A DNA stretch of 12,094 nucleotides from Oscillospiraceae bacterium (GCA_017420125.1 JAFOJR010000042.1:1-12094), one strand, 5' to 3'. Shown: positions 1-7,659, counted from the first letter of the stretch. Numbers and translations are program-made. The notes: generated by a model not told the origin, from the letters alone.

Positions 1-984
1 CCGTATCCGGAAGAGTACGGCGGCGCGGGGCTGGATACGGTCACCTATATTGCTGCCATTGAAGAATTTTGCAAGGTTTGCGGAACGATGGGGATCATCT
101 TATCTTCCCATATTTCCCTATGCCAGTGGCCCATTTTTACATTTGGAACAGAGGCACAGAAACAAAAATATCTGGTGCCGCTGGCTTCGGGAGAGACATT
201 GGGCGCCTTTGGCCTGACAGAGCCGTCTGCCGGAACGGATGCCTCCATGCAAAAATCTGTGGCGGAAGATAAAGGAGATTATTTCCTGCTCAACGGCAGC
301 AAAATGTTTATTTCCAATTCTGCCGTAGCAGGGATTTATGTGGTTTTTGCCAAAACCGATCCTGCGCTGGGGAATAAGGGAATTTCCGCGTTTCTGTTAG
401 AGCGCGGTATGGAAGGTTTCACCGTGGGTGAGAAAATCAAAAAAATGGGCATTCGTGCATCAGACACCTGTGAATTGCTGTTCCATGACGTAAAGGTGCC
501 GAAAGAAAATTTGCTGGGCGAACTGGGGCAAGGGTTTAAAATTGCCATGGCAACCTTGGATGGCGGACGGATTTCTATTGCAGCTCAGGCATTGGGAATT
601 GCACAAGGCGCCATTGACGAAACCGTGCGGTATACCAAAGAGCGGATTCAGTTCGGCAAGCGGCTGTCACAGTTCCAAAATACGCAATTTGAACTGGCAG
701 ATATGCAGACCAAGGTGGAAGCGGCACGACTGCTGGTCTATCAGGCGGCTACAGCGAAGGATAATGGCGAGCCGTATACCCATTTGGCGGCAATGGCCAA
801 AATGTTTGCGGCCCAGGTGGCAAGCGACGTCACCCGCCGCTGTCTGCAGCTGTTTGGCGGCTATGGATTTACCAGAGAATATCCTATGGAATGCAAAATG
901 CGGGATGCGAAAATTACAGAAATTTATGAAGGCACAACAGAAGTGCAGAAAATGGTGGTTTCTTCCTGGATGGGCGTGAAATAG
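1..984 (+). CDS. Acyl-CoA dehydrogenase, short-chain/butyryl-CoA type (5' truncated)
   Basis: FAD-dependent alpha,beta-dehydrogenation of acyl-CoA. In fermenting anaerobes the physiological direction is usually reduction of crotonyl-CoA to butyryl-CoA with electrons from ETF. The frame is open from the first base, and 327 residues are visible of a family that is usually about 380, so roughly 50 N-terminal residues lie outside the window. Visible landmarks: PYPEEYGGAG at the left edge, the flavin/substrate segment GLTEPSAGTDA, TLDGGRI, RIQFGKRL, the FAD-contacting QLFGGYGFTREYP, and IYEGTTEVQ near the end. The Glu of YEGT (codon at 928-930) is at the usual catalytic-base position. Overall it resembles Clostridium/Megasphaera butyryl-CoA dehydrogenase, but acryloyl-CoA reductase or another short-chain member cannot be excluded. 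No terminator is seen after the stop; the azlCD promoter begins 25 bases downstream. The etfA gene at the other end of the window is a plausible electron partner, but it is not in the same transcription unit. Confidence 0.93.
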   Translation, partial: PYPEEYGGAGLDTVTYIAAIEEFCKVCGTMGIILSSHISLCQWPIFTFGTEAQKQKYLVPLASGETLGAFGLTEPSAGTDASMQKSVAEDKGDYFLLNGSKMFISNSAVAGIYVVFAKTDPALGNKGISAFLLERGMEGFTVGEKIKKMGIRASDTCELLFHDVKVPKENLLGELGQGFKIAMATLDGGRISIAAQALGIAQGAIDETVRYTKERIQFGKRLSQFQNTQFELADMQTKVEAARLLVYQAATAKDNGEPYTHLAAMAKMFAAQVASDVTRRCLQLFGGYGFTREYPMECKMRDAKITEIYEGTTEVQKMVVSSWMGVK

Positions 985-1009
985 GCGGAATGCAGCGTCC
1001 GGTAATCTC

Positions 1010-1038
1010 TTGACATCGTTTTTTCATCTGATTATACT
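1010..1038 (+). promoter_or_regulatory. Consensus sigma-A-type promoter of azlCD
   Basis: TTGACA (1010-1015), a 17-nt spacer, then TATACT (1033-1038). This is a near-perfect vegetative promoter in the gap after the acyl-CoA dehydrogenase gene. The predicted transcription start is around 1045, leaving a leader of about 70 nt before the preferred azlC start. Confidence 0.85.
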
Positions 1039-1039
1039 A

Positions 1040-1070
1040 AGAGACCGGAAGAGACCGGAAGTGAGACGGA
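1040..1070 (+). repeat. Tandem 10-bp repeat just downstream of the azlCD promoter
   Basis: The unit AGAGACCGGA occurs exactly twice head-to-tail (1040-1049 and 1050-1059), followed by a degenerate third copy, AGTGAGACGGA (1060-1070). A 10-bp period is about one DNA helical turn, so the copies face the same side of the helix. It covers the predicted transcription start and could be a regulator-binding site. That role is inference; chance duplication is possible. Confidence 0.55.
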
Positions 1071-1105
1071 TGAACGATTATTTTGGTCTGAGCGCAGAGA
1101 GAAAG

Positions 1106-1112
1106 AAGGAAG
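1106..1112 (+). promoter_or_regulatory. Ribosome binding site that fixes the azlC start
   Basis: The purine-rich AAGGAAG lies 5-7 nt before the ATG at 1118. Upstream in-frame starts at 1010 (a TTG inside the -35 box) and 1070 lack a comparable site, and the 1010 start would lie upstream of the predicted transcription start. Confidence 0.7.
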
Positions 1113-1117
1113 AAAAC

Positions 1118-1819
1118 ATGCTTCAAGTGTTCCGGGCGGCGGCGCCGCGAACGGTGCCGGTGTTGGCCGGGTATATGTTTTTGGGAATCGCTTTTGGATT
1201 GCTTCTTTCCAGCAAAGGATATGGGTGGAGCGTTGCGCTTCTGATGAGTTTGTTTATTTATGCAGGCTCCGGACAGTTTGTGGCAGTGGGGCTGATGACG
1301 GTTCCGCTGGATATCGGGATGGCTGTTTTGTTGACGCTTTTGGTGAACGCCCGCCATTTATTCTATGGGCTGTCCATGCTGGAACGATTTCAAGGCACCG
1401 GAAAATGGAAACCATATCTGGTGTTTGCCATGACAGACGAGACATATTCTCTGATTTGCAGCACAAAAGTGCCAAAAGGGATGAACAAGGGCACGTTTTA
1501 TGGCATCATTTCTATGTTAGACCACTCTTACTGGATTGCCGGTTCTCTCTGTGGGGCCATATTTGGCTCGCTCGTTTCGCTGGATCTAAAAGGCATCGAC
1601 TTTGTGATGACGGCGTTGTTCATCGTGATTTTTGTGGAGCAGTGGGAGGAGAGTAAAGATCACACGGCAGCCCTGACCGGTGTTTTCGTTACCGTATTGT
1701 TTTTGCTGTTGGTAGGGCGCCAGTGGTTTTTATTGCCCTCTATGGGTGGAATTTTATGTATGCTGACTCTTTTGCGCAGCCGCCTGGAGGTGAAGTATCA
1801 TGACCTTGTCACAGAGTGA
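1118..1819 (+). CDS. azlC: AzlC family branched-chain amino-acid export permease subunit
   Basis: Large integral-membrane subunit of the AzlCD exporter (LIV-E family), which moves branched-chain amino acids and analogues out of the cell. From the ATG at 1118 the protein has 233 residues, the usual AzlC length. It begins with a short cytoplasmic segment and a conserved first helix (VPVLAGYMFLGIAFGLLL). Then come the family hallmark SLFIYAGSGQFVAVGL (about residues 44-59) and NARHLFYGLS (77-86), with further hydrophobic helices to the C-terminus. The ATG at 1118 was preferred because of its ribosome binding site and because family members start just before this first helix; an ATG at 1070 would add 16 polar residues. 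The gene overlaps azlD by 20 bases, indicating translational coupling. In Bacillus subtilis, azlCD is controlled by the Lrp-type repressor AzlB; no such regulator gene is seen here. Confidence 0.93.
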   Translation: MLQVFRAAAPRTVPVLAGYMFLGIAFGLLLSSKGYGWSVALLMSLFIYAGSGQFVAVGLMTVPLDIGMAVLLTLLVNARHLFYGLSMLERFQGTGKWKPYLVFAMTDETYSLICSTKVPKGMNKGTFYGIISMLDHSYWIAGSLCGAIFGSLVSLDLKGIDFVMTALFIVIFVEQWEESKDHTAALTGVFVTVLFLLLVGRQWFLLPSMGGILCMLTLLRSRLEVKYHDLVTE

Positions 1820-2135
1820 AACGCTGCTGCTGGTGGCGGTGATTGCAGTCTGCACTTGTTTTACCCGGGCTTTGCCTTTTTTGATTTTTGCGGGCAGGCA
1901 GAAAACGCCAAAATATATTTTGTATTTGGGAGAAGTTCTTCCCTTTGCCATGATTGGAATGCTGGTGGTATATTGTTGGAAAGATGTTTCCTTTTTACAG
2001 AATCCCTGGGGATTGCCGGAGTTGATTGCCACCGGATACATTGTGTTGGTACATAAATGGAAGCACAGTTTGCTCTTGTCCATTGGCGGCGGGATCGTAC
2101 TTTATATATTGCTGTGTCAATTCGTTTTTGCTTAA
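1800..2135 (+). CDS. azlD: AzlD family branched-chain amino-acid transport protein
   Basis: Small membrane partner of AzlC. It has 111 residues, typical for AzlD (about 100-110), and is almost wholly hydrophobic with about four predicted helices. The family features TRALPFLIF and the stretch PKYILYLGEVLPFAMIGMLVVY are near the N-terminal half. The start codon lies inside the end of azlC and is preceded by a good GGAGGTGA site (about 1785-1793), so the two subunits are probably made in a fixed ratio. No intrinsic terminator with a proper GC stem follows; only a weak A/T-rich inverted repeat occurs at about 2145-2158, just before the next promoter. The family call is confident from the AzlC pairing, although AzlD proteins are poorly conserved in sequence. 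Confidence 0.92.
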   Translation: MTLSQSETLLLVAVIAVCTCFTRALPFLIFAGRQKTPKYILYLGEVLPFAMIGMLVVYCWKDVSFLQNPWGLPELIATGYIVLVHKWKHSLLLSIGGGIVLYILLCQFVFA

Positions 2136-2158
2136 GCCTTTTCTTTTTTGGGAAAAAG

Positions 2159-2167
2159 TGATATGAT
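2159..2167 (+). promoter_or_regulatory. Extended -10 promoter of the DUF512-der-plsY-gpsA-fba operon
   Basis: TGATATGAT forms a TGn extended -10 element (TG at 2159-2160, TATGAT at 2162-2167). The -35 region is poor: only a T-rich TTTTCT at about 2139-2144 with a 17-nt spacer. This fits an extended -10 promoter. Its position, between azlD and the strong ribosome binding site AGAGGAGG (2187-2194) of the next gene, supports the call. Confidence 0.6.
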
Positions 2168-2201
2168 GAGCAAACGATGAAGGAAAAGAGGAGGCAGATT
2201 C

Positions 2202-3518
2202 ATGTCCAATGTCATCCAGTCGGTAGACGTTGGTTCGCCGGCGGACCGGGCGAAAATCCAATCGGGAGACCGCCTCCTGGCAGTCAATGGGAATGAGATT
2301 CTTGACGTGCTGGATTATCAATATTATACATATAATCGGAAGCTTCGGCTGACATTGGAGACAAAAGACGGGACCCGCCGTCTGGTTCGGATTCGAAAGG
2401 ACGAAGGGGAAGAGCTGGGCTTGAACTTTGAGACATATTTGATGGATAAGGCCAAGTCCTGTGCCAATCATTGCATTTTTTGCTTTGTGGATCAATTGCC
2501 CCAGGGAATGCGGAGCACATTGTATTTTAAAGACGATGATGCGCGGCTTTCCTTTTTGATGGGTAATTATATTACCCTGACCAATTTGACCCAGCGGGAA
2601 TTGCAGCGAATCATTGATTTAAAAATCAGTCCGCTGAATTTATCCATCCACAGTACAGATCCGGAGCTTCGCAATTTTCTGCTGGGGAATCCCCGCGGAG
2701 GAGAAACCCTCGGATGGGTAAAGCGGTTTGCAGCAGCCGGGATTCAGATGAATTGCCAAATTGTAGCCTGCCCGGGGATCAACGACGGCCCCGCTCTGGA
2801 CCGCACCATGAAAGATCTGTCCCGGCTGTATCCTGCGGTGGCAAGTGTTTCTATTGTACCGGTTGGACTGACGCAGTTTCGGGACGGCCTGTATCCCCTG
2901 CAGCCATATACCGCAGAGCAGGCAGAAGCCGTGGTGCGGCAAGTGGAGGAATATGGAGCCGTTTGCAAAATGGAGCGGGGCAGTGTGATTTTCTTCTGCT
3001 CGGACGAGTTTTATCTTCTTGCAGGCCGGCCGCTGCCGGAGGATCCATATTATGAAGGGTATCCCCAGCTGGAAAATGGGGTTGGCATGCTTCGTTTGCT
3101 GATGACAGAACTGGAAGACGCTATTTTGGAATACCGGGACGAAACCTTTGCACCAGAGCCTTTTTCCATTGCAACGGGACGGTCGGCAGCGCCATTTTTG
3201 CGCCAGTGTATCCAGCGGGCACAGGAAGTTTGGCCCCAGGTGCGGGGAATGGTCTATCCCATCGAGAATGATTTTTTTGGCCATACGATTGTTGTGGCTG
3301 GTTTGGTTACGGGACATGATTTGGTTCGACAGCTGCACGGGAAGGAACTGGGCAGCCGGCTTCTGGTCCCTGTAAATATGCTGCGCCACGGCGAAGACGT
3401 GTTTTTGGATGACATGACATTGCAGCAGGCTTCAGAAGCATTGGGCGTGCCGTTGGTGCCGGTGAATCAGGATGGAAAGGAACTGCTTTGCGCCATGCTG
3501 GGTGCAGCGGCGTTATGA
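2202..3518 (+). CDS. DUF512 family radical-SAM-like Fe-S protein with N-terminal PDZ domain
   Basis: Protein of 438 residues and unknown biochemical function. Residues 1-65 or so form a PDZ-like domain (IQSVDVGSPADRAKIQSGDRLLAVNG), the type that binds peptide C-termini. Then comes a radical-SAM-type cysteine motif CX3CX2C: C87, C91 and C94, in the context CANHCIFCFVDQLPQGMR. This is followed by a conserved segment FKDDDARLSFLMGNYITLTN and a TIM-barrel-like region (SPLNLSIHSTDPELR), then the C-terminal DUF512 domain, which includes the substrate-like loop ENDFFGHTIVVAGLVTG. No signal peptide or membrane helix is seen, so it is probably cytoplasmic. The start is set by AGAGGAGG with a 7-nt spacing. 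In many Firmicutes this family sits directly before der, as here, hinting at a role in ribosome or translation quality or an RNA/protein modification. That role is inference; no substrate has been established to my knowledge. Confidence 0.93.
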   Translation: MSNVIQSVDVGSPADRAKIQSGDRLLAVNGNEILDVLDYQYYTYNRKLRLTLETKDGTRRLVRIRKDEGEELGLNFETYLMDKAKSCANHCIFCFVDQLPQGMRSTLYFKDDDARLSFLMGNYITLTNLTQRELQRIIDLKISPLNLSIHSTDPELRNFLLGNPRGGETLGWVKRFAAAGIQMNCQIVACPGINDGPALDRTMKDLSRLYPAVASVSIVPVGLTQFRDGLYPLQPYTAEQAEAVVRQVEEYGAVCKMERGSVIFFCSDEFYLLAGRPLPEDPYYEGYPQLENGVGMLRLLMTELEDAILEYRDETFAPEPFSIATGRSAAPFLRQCIQRAQEVWPQVRGMVYPIENDFFGHTIVVAGLVTGHDLVRQLHGKELGSRLLVPVNMLRHGEDVFLDDMTLQQASEALGVPLVPVNQDGKELLCAMLGAAAL

Positions 3519-3570
3519 CAGGGAAAGATAAGTCGTCCAGGCAGAAGTTCGGATGTTTTGAGGTGAGAGA

Positions 3571-4896
3571 ATGGCAAAACCGATTGTTGCAATTGTAGGA
3601 CGCCCCAATGTAGGCAAGTCCATGCTGTTTAATAAACTGGTGGGTCGGCGGCTCTCTATTGTGGAAGACACGCCGGGTGTAACCCGTGACCGCTTATATG
3701 CTGCCACTGACTGGAACGGCAGAGCGTTTACATTGGTAGACACGGGCGGGATCGAACCGTCAACGGACAATGAAATTTTGAGCTTTATGCGGGAACAGGC
3801 AAAGATTGCCATCGAAAGTGCAACAGTGATTATTTTTCTGACTGATTTGCGAACGGGAATTACCGCTGCGGATCAGGATGTGGCGGCCATGCTGCTGCGC
3901 TCGAAAAAACCTGTTGTATTGGCAGTGAACAAGGCAGACAATACTGGTGCTGTCAACCCGGATGTATATGAATTTTATAATCTGGGACTTGGAGAGCCGA
4001 TTCCGATTTCTGCGCTGCACGGGCACGGCACCGGTGATTTACTGGATGCCTGTGTGGAACATTTCCCGGAGGAGACGGAAGAAACAGAGGACGACGATAT
4101 CATCCATGTGGCAGTGATCGGCAAGCCAAATGTGGGGAAATCTTCTTTGGTGAACCAGATTTTAGGTCATGAGAGAGTGATCGTCAGCGATGTGGCAGGA
4201 ACGACCCGGGATGCAGTGGATTCCTTTTTTGAAAACGAGACAGGGAAATATTGTCTGATTGATACGGCAGGGATGCGGAAAAAGGCCAAGGTGGACGATC
4301 GCATTGAAAAATTCAGTGTATTGCGGGCACAAATGGCCATTGAGCGGGCTGACGTATGTTTCATCATGCTGGATGCGCGGGACGGTGTGACAGAACAGGA
4401 TACAAAAGTAGCCGGGCTTGCGCATAATGCGGGCTGTGCCTGTATTATTGTCGTGAACAAATGGGATCTGGTGGAAAAAGACAGTAAAACCATGGATCGC
4501 ATGCGGGAGGATATCCGGCGGGATTTAAGCTATATGCCCTGGGCCCCTGTGGCATTTCTTTCCGCCAAGACAGGCGGACGGGTATCAAAGCTGTTTCCGC
4601 TGGTCCAATATGTGGCGAACCAGCGGGCGATGCGCATTACAACCGGCATGCTGAATACTGTGTTATCAGATGCGGTGGCACGGGTGCAGCCGCCCACGGA
4701 TAAGGGCAAGCGGCTGAAGTTGTATTATATGACACAGATCAGTGTGAAACCGCCGCACTTCGTTATCTTTTGCAATAATAAGGAATTATTCCATTTTTCA
4801 TATCAGCGATATATTGAAAACCGGATTCGGGAGACGTTCGGGCTGGAGGGCACGCCCATTCGGATCACCATCCGGGAAAAGGGAGATAAGGCGTAG
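3571..4896 (+). CDS. der: Ribosome biogenesis GTPase Der (EngA)
   Basis: Essential GTPase with two tandem G domains that acts in maturation of the 50S ribosomal subunit. The 441 residues match the usual length. G domain 1: P-loop GRPNVGKS (10-17), DTGG (57-60), NKAD (120-123). An acidic linker rich in Glu and Asp (about 166-176) follows. G domain 2: GKPNVGKS (184-191), DTAG (231-234), NKWD (296-299) and SAKTGG (331-336). The C-terminal KH-like domain runs from about 355 to the end, with the conserved KLYYMTQISVKPPHFVIFCN. All nucleotide-binding motifs are intact. The start codon at 3571 follows GAGGTGA (3560-3566). It is 52 bases downstream of the DUF512 gene and 34 bases before plsY, and is read as part of the same operon. 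Confidence 0.98.
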   Translation: MAKPIVAIVGRPNVGKSMLFNKLVGRRLSIVEDTPGVTRDRLYAATDWNGRAFTLVDTGGIEPSTDNEILSFMREQAKIAIESATVIIFLTDLRTGITAADQDVAAMLLRSKKPVVLAVNKADNTGAVNPDVYEFYNLGLGEPIPISALHGHGTGDLLDACVEHFPEETEETEDDDIIHVAVIGKPNVGKSSLVNQILGHERVIVSDVAGTTRDAVDSFFENETGKYCLIDTAGMRKKAKVDDRIEKFSVLRAQMAIERADVCFIMLDARDGVTEQDTKVAGLAHNAGCACIIVVNKWDLVEKDSKTMDRMREDIRRDLSYMPWAPVAFLSAKTGGRVSKLFPLVQYVANQRAMRITTGMLNTVLSDAVARVQPPTDKGKRLKLYYMTQISVKPPHFVIFCNNKELFHFSYQRYIENRIRETFGLEGTPIRITIREKGDKA

Positions 4897-4915
4897 CAGA
4901 CAAGTTTGGGAGATG

Positions 4916-4922
4916 GAGGAGA
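4916..4922 (+). promoter_or_regulatory. Ribosome binding site that decides the plsY start
   Basis: GGAGGAG lies 8 nt before the ATG at 4931. The other in-frame ATG at 4913 overlaps this site and has only a weak GGGAG in front of it, so 4931 is preferred. Confidence 0.7.
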
Positions 4923-4930
4923 AGAGGAAA

Positions 4931-5548
4931 ATGGTATACTGGTATTGGGCGCTGTCAGCGGTGATTTCCTATGTTCTGGGCTGCTTTAACGGCTCTATTT
5001 TGGTGTCAAAATATGTGTTTCACAACGATATACGGAAGCATGGCAGCGGGAATGCCGGTTTAACCAATTTTTATCGCACCTTTGGCGGCCCATGGACCTT
5101 TGCGGTGATTTTGGGCGATGTGCTGAAGGTAGTGGTTGCGATTCTTCTCTCCCGGGCGCTGCTGGCACCGTTTGGGTACTGGACTCAGGCAGGATATTTT
5201 TCCGGTATTGTCACCATGTTTGGCCACATGTTTCCCTGTTTTTTCCGCTTTCGCGGCGGGAAAGGCGTTCTGTCCGGCGGAACTTCTGTGGCTATGATTG
5301 ACTGGAGAGTATTTGTGCTCGTCATGATGCTGTTTTTTTTAGGAGTCATTTGTACCAGATGGGTTTCCTTCGGTTCACTGGCGGCGGGAATTGGCTTTCC
5401 CTTTGGGACATGGCTGGTTGCCCGGGCAGATTTATTCTGTATTTTATGTTCTGTACTTTATTGTATCTCTATTTTTATCATGCATCGGAAAAACATTGTG
5501 CGGCTGGTCAGGGGAGAAGAGCGGAAATTCCAATTTTCAAGGAAATGA
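4931..5548 (+). CDS. plsY: Glycerol-3-phosphate acyltransferase PlsY (acyl-phosphate dependent)
   Basis: Membrane enzyme that transfers an acyl chain from acyl-phosphate (made by PlsX) to glycerol-3-phosphate to give lysophosphatidate, the first committed step of phospholipid synthesis. From the ATG at 4931 it has 205 residues, the normal length, with about five hydrophobic helices. The three cytoplasmic PlsY motifs are present: HGSGNAGLTNFYRTFG (37-52; the usual form is SGNIGATN), GHMFPCFFRFRGGKGV (98-113) and SFGSLAAGIGFP (146-157). The C-terminal signature HRKNIVRLVRGEE (185-197) is also present. The motif 1 variant (NAGLTN) is conservative and does not suggest loss of function. The stop is 10 bases before the gpsA start, and the gpsA ribosome binding site overlaps the stop. 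This places the enzyme that consumes glycerol-3-phosphate directly next to the one that makes it. Confidence 0.95.
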   Translation: MVYWYWALSAVISYVLGCFNGSILVSKYVFHNDIRKHGSGNAGLTNFYRTFGGPWTFAVILGDVLKVVVAILLSRALLAPFGYWTQAGYFSGIVTMFGHMFPCFFRFRGGKGVLSGGTSVAMIDWRVFVLVMMLFFLGVICTRWVSFGSLAAGIGFPFGTWLVARADLFCILCSVLYCISIFIMHRKNIVRLVRGEERKFQFSRK

Positions 5549-5558
5549 GGGAGTGTCA

Positions 5559-6563
5559 ATGAATATTGCAGTACTTGGCAGCGGCGGCTGGGGTACAGCG
5601 TTGTCTCTTTTGCTGCTGGAAAACAGACATTCTGTTTGCTTGTGGTCTCACAGAAGTGAAAAAGTAACAGAAATGCGTCAAACCCACCGCAACTCCATGC
5701 TGGAGGGCATTTTACTGCCATCGGAATTGAAGATCACGGATGATTTGCAGCAGGCAGTGGCAGGAACAGAGATGGTAGTATGCGCTGTTCCTTCCTTTGC
5801 CGTTCGGGAAACCATGGGGAAGCTTGCCCGGGTGATTCCATCCGGCAGCGTGGTGGTGTCCGTTTCGAAAGGGATCGAACGCGGGACGGGACTGCGTCTG
5901 ACACAGATCATAGAAGCGGAGCTGGAAAAAGGTCATCCGGTGGCGGCGCTTTGCGGCCCATCCCACGCAGAAGAAGTGGCCCGGAAGTTTCCCACTGCCT
6001 GTGTAGCGGCCAGTCCCGTGCGGGCGATAGCGGAACAGGTGCAGGATACGTTCATGAACGATCGGTTTCGTGTATATACCAGCCCGGATATCGTCGGAGC
6101 AGAGCTGGGGGCTGCTTTGAAAAATGTAGTGGCGCTTTGCTGCGGCGTCTGTGACGGCTTGGGATATGGCGACAATACGAAAGCCATGCTGATGACGCGC
6201 GGGATGGCGGAAATTGCCCGGCTGGGTGTTGTTTTGGGCGGCCGGCGGGAAACCTTTGGCGGCCTGACGGGGATGGGTGATTTAATTGTCACCTGCACCT
6301 CCATGCATTCCCGCAACCGGAGAGCCGGAATCTTGATTGGACAGGGGAATTCTCCTGCGGAAGCAATGGAAAAAGTGGGGGCTGTAGTAGAAGGGTATTA
6401 TGCTACAGAGAATGCACACATGCTGTCTGAAAAGGTTGGAATCGATATGCCCATTGTGCAGGCAGCTTATCAAGTGCTATATGAAGGCAAAGAAGCAAGA
6501 AGTTTAATGCAGACACTGATGCGGCGCAGTCGAACCCATGAAATAGAGGAAAGCTGGTCTTGA
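5559..6563 (+). CDS. gpsA: NAD(P)-dependent glycerol-3-phosphate dehydrogenase
   Basis: Reduces dihydroxyacetone phosphate to sn-glycerol-3-phosphate, the backbone for phospholipids; cytoplasmic. It has 334 residues, the standard length. The Rossmann motif GSGGWG (7-12) starts the N-terminal NAD(P) domain, followed by VVSVSKGIE with K105 and CGPSHAEEVAR (132-142). The catalytic lysine is in ALKNVVA (K188). The substrate loop GLTGMGDLIVTCTSMHSRNRR spans about 235-255, with D241 and the Arg cluster intact. The start at 5559 follows GAGGGAG (5547-5553), which overlaps the plsY stop, so translation is likely coupled. The next gene, the aldolase, begins 66 bases later and makes the DHAP that this enzyme uses. 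Confidence 0.97.
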   Translation: MNIAVLGSGGWGTALSLLLLENRHSVCLWSHRSEKVTEMRQTHRNSMLEGILLPSELKITDDLQQAVAGTEMVVCAVPSFAVRETMGKLARVIPSGSVVVSVSKGIERGTGLRLTQIIEAELEKGHPVAALCGPSHAEEVARKFPTACVAASPVRAIAEQVQDTFMNDRFRVYTSPDIVGAELGAALKNVVALCCGVCDGLGYGDNTKAMLMTRGMAEIARLGVVLGGRRETFGGLTGMGDLIVTCTSMHSRNRRAGILIGQGNSPAEAMEKVGAVVEGYYATENAHMLSEKVGIDMPIVQAAYQVLYEGKEARSLMQTLMRRSRTHEIEESWS

Positions 6564-6629
6564 TGCGAAGGCGAAAGGGTGAAGAGGTTTTGAACCCGTT
6601 TGGCCAGAGAATAGAAAGGAGCGACAGAT

Positions 6630-7565
6630 ATGCCACTGATCACATCGAAGGAATTATTTGAAAAAGCATATGCGGGTGGTTACGCCATTGGCGCATTCAA
6701 TGTGAATAATATGGAGCTGATCCAGGGGATTACAGAAGCGGCGAAAGAACTGAATGCGCCGCTGATCCTGCAGGTATCTGCAGGTGCACGAAAGTATGCC
6801 AAGCATGTATATCTGATGAAGCTGATTGAGGCGGCTTTGGAAGATACAGGCCTTCCCATTTGTGTTCATTTGGACCATGGAGAATCGTTTGAAATTTGCA
6901 AATCCTGCATCGACGGCGGATTTACCTCCGTTATGATTGACGGCTCAAAACACTCGTTTGAAGAAAACATCAAGTTGACCCGCCAGGTGGTGGAGTATGC
7001 CCACGATCACGGTGTGGTAGTGGAAGGTGAACTGGGGCGTTTGGCCGGCGTAGAAGATGACGTCAACGTCTCCGCAGCGGATTCCTCTTATACGGATCCC
7101 AATCAGGTAGAAGAGTTTGTCAAAGAAACCGGCGTGGACTCTTTGGCCATTGCCATCGGCACCAGCCATGGCGCATATAAATTTAAACCGGGCCAAAAGC
7201 CTCAGCTTCGGTTCGACATTTTAGACGAAGTGGCACGCCGTCTGCCGGGATTTCCCATTGTGCTCCATGGAGCCTCTTCGGTTTTGCCGGAGTATGTGAA
7301 GATCATCAATGAAAATGGCGGCAGCATGCCGGGCGCAATTGGTATTCCGGAAGACATGCTGCGGGAAGCGGCGAGACGTGCAGTTTGCAAAATCAATATT
7401 GACTCTGATCTGCGGCTGGGCATGACAGCCGGGATCCGGCAGCATATGGCGGCACATCCGGACCATTTTGATCCGCGGCAGTATCTGAGACCTGCCCGGG
7501 ACAATGTGCGGGACGTGGTGCGCCACAAAATTGAACATGTTTTGGGATGTGCGGGGAAAGCATAA
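6630..7565 (+). CDS. fba: Class II (zinc) fructose-1,6-bisphosphate aldolase
   Basis: Reversible cleavage of fructose-1,6-bisphosphate to DHAP and glyceraldehyde-3-phosphate; cytoplasmic glycolytic/gluconeogenic enzyme. It has 311 residues. Visible active-site features: GAFNVNN (21-27), HLDHG with H80, the catalytic D82 and zinc ligand H83, the EGELG segment (E134), GTSHGAYKF with zinc ligand H180, and VLHGASS with zinc ligand H213. The phosphate/substrate segment is NIDSD (256-260). The C-terminal FDPRQYLRPARD block is typical of class II fructose-bisphosphate aldolases rather than the shorter tagatose- or ketose-bisphosphate relatives. The start at 6630 follows AAAGGAG (6615-6621). It is the last gene before a hairpin terminator, 66 bases after gpsA and with no convincing promoter between them. 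It is probably co-transcribed with the lipid genes. Confidence 0.96.
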   Translation: MPLITSKELFEKAYAGGYAIGAFNVNNMELIQGITEAAKELNAPLILQVSAGARKYAKHVYLMKLIEAALEDTGLPICVHLDHGESFEICKSCIDGGFTSVMIDGSKHSFEENIKLTRQVVEYAHDHGVVVEGELGRLAGVEDDVNVSAADSSYTDPNQVEEFVKETGVDSLAIAIGTSHGAYKFKPGQKPQLRFDILDEVARRLPGFPIVLHGASSVLPEYVKIINENGGSMPGAIGIPEDMLREAARRAVCKINIDSDLRLGMTAGIRQHMAAHPDHFDPRQYLRPARDNVRDVVRHKIEHVLGCAGKA

Positions 7566-7585
7566 TCCCGATTGGAACAGAGTGG

Positions 7586-7628
7586 AAGATGGCTGCGGCA
7601 GAACGGAATCTGCCGCGGCTATCTTTGT
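7586..7628 (+). terminator. Hairpin terminator after the aldolase gene
   Basis: A 17-bp stem (7586-7602 with 7609-7625, two G-T wobbles) closes a 6-nt loop ACGGAA. The core is GCGGCAGA/TCTGCCGC. The T-tract is short and interrupted (ATCTTTGT), so termination may be incomplete. It closes the DUF512-to-fba operon and comes 35 bases before the birA promoter. Confidence 0.75.
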
Positions 7629-7659
7629 ATGAACTGCTGCAGCACACGGGATATCATGA

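Noticed and set aside
2138..2160. A/T-rich inverted repeat after azlD as terminator
   Set aside because: The stem CTTTTT/AAAAAG has almost no GC and is followed by a promoter element with no T-tract.
2640..3389. Long open frame antisense to the DUF512 gene
   Set aside because: It overlaps a gene with clear family motifs, has no ribosome binding site or recognisable domain, and its composition is that of a reverse-strand shadow.
6590..6616. Possible promoter between gpsA and the aldolase gene (TTGAAC ... TAGAAA)
   Set aside because: The -10 match is poor and overlaps the ribosome binding site region; the gap is only 66 bases, so co-transcription is the simpler reading.
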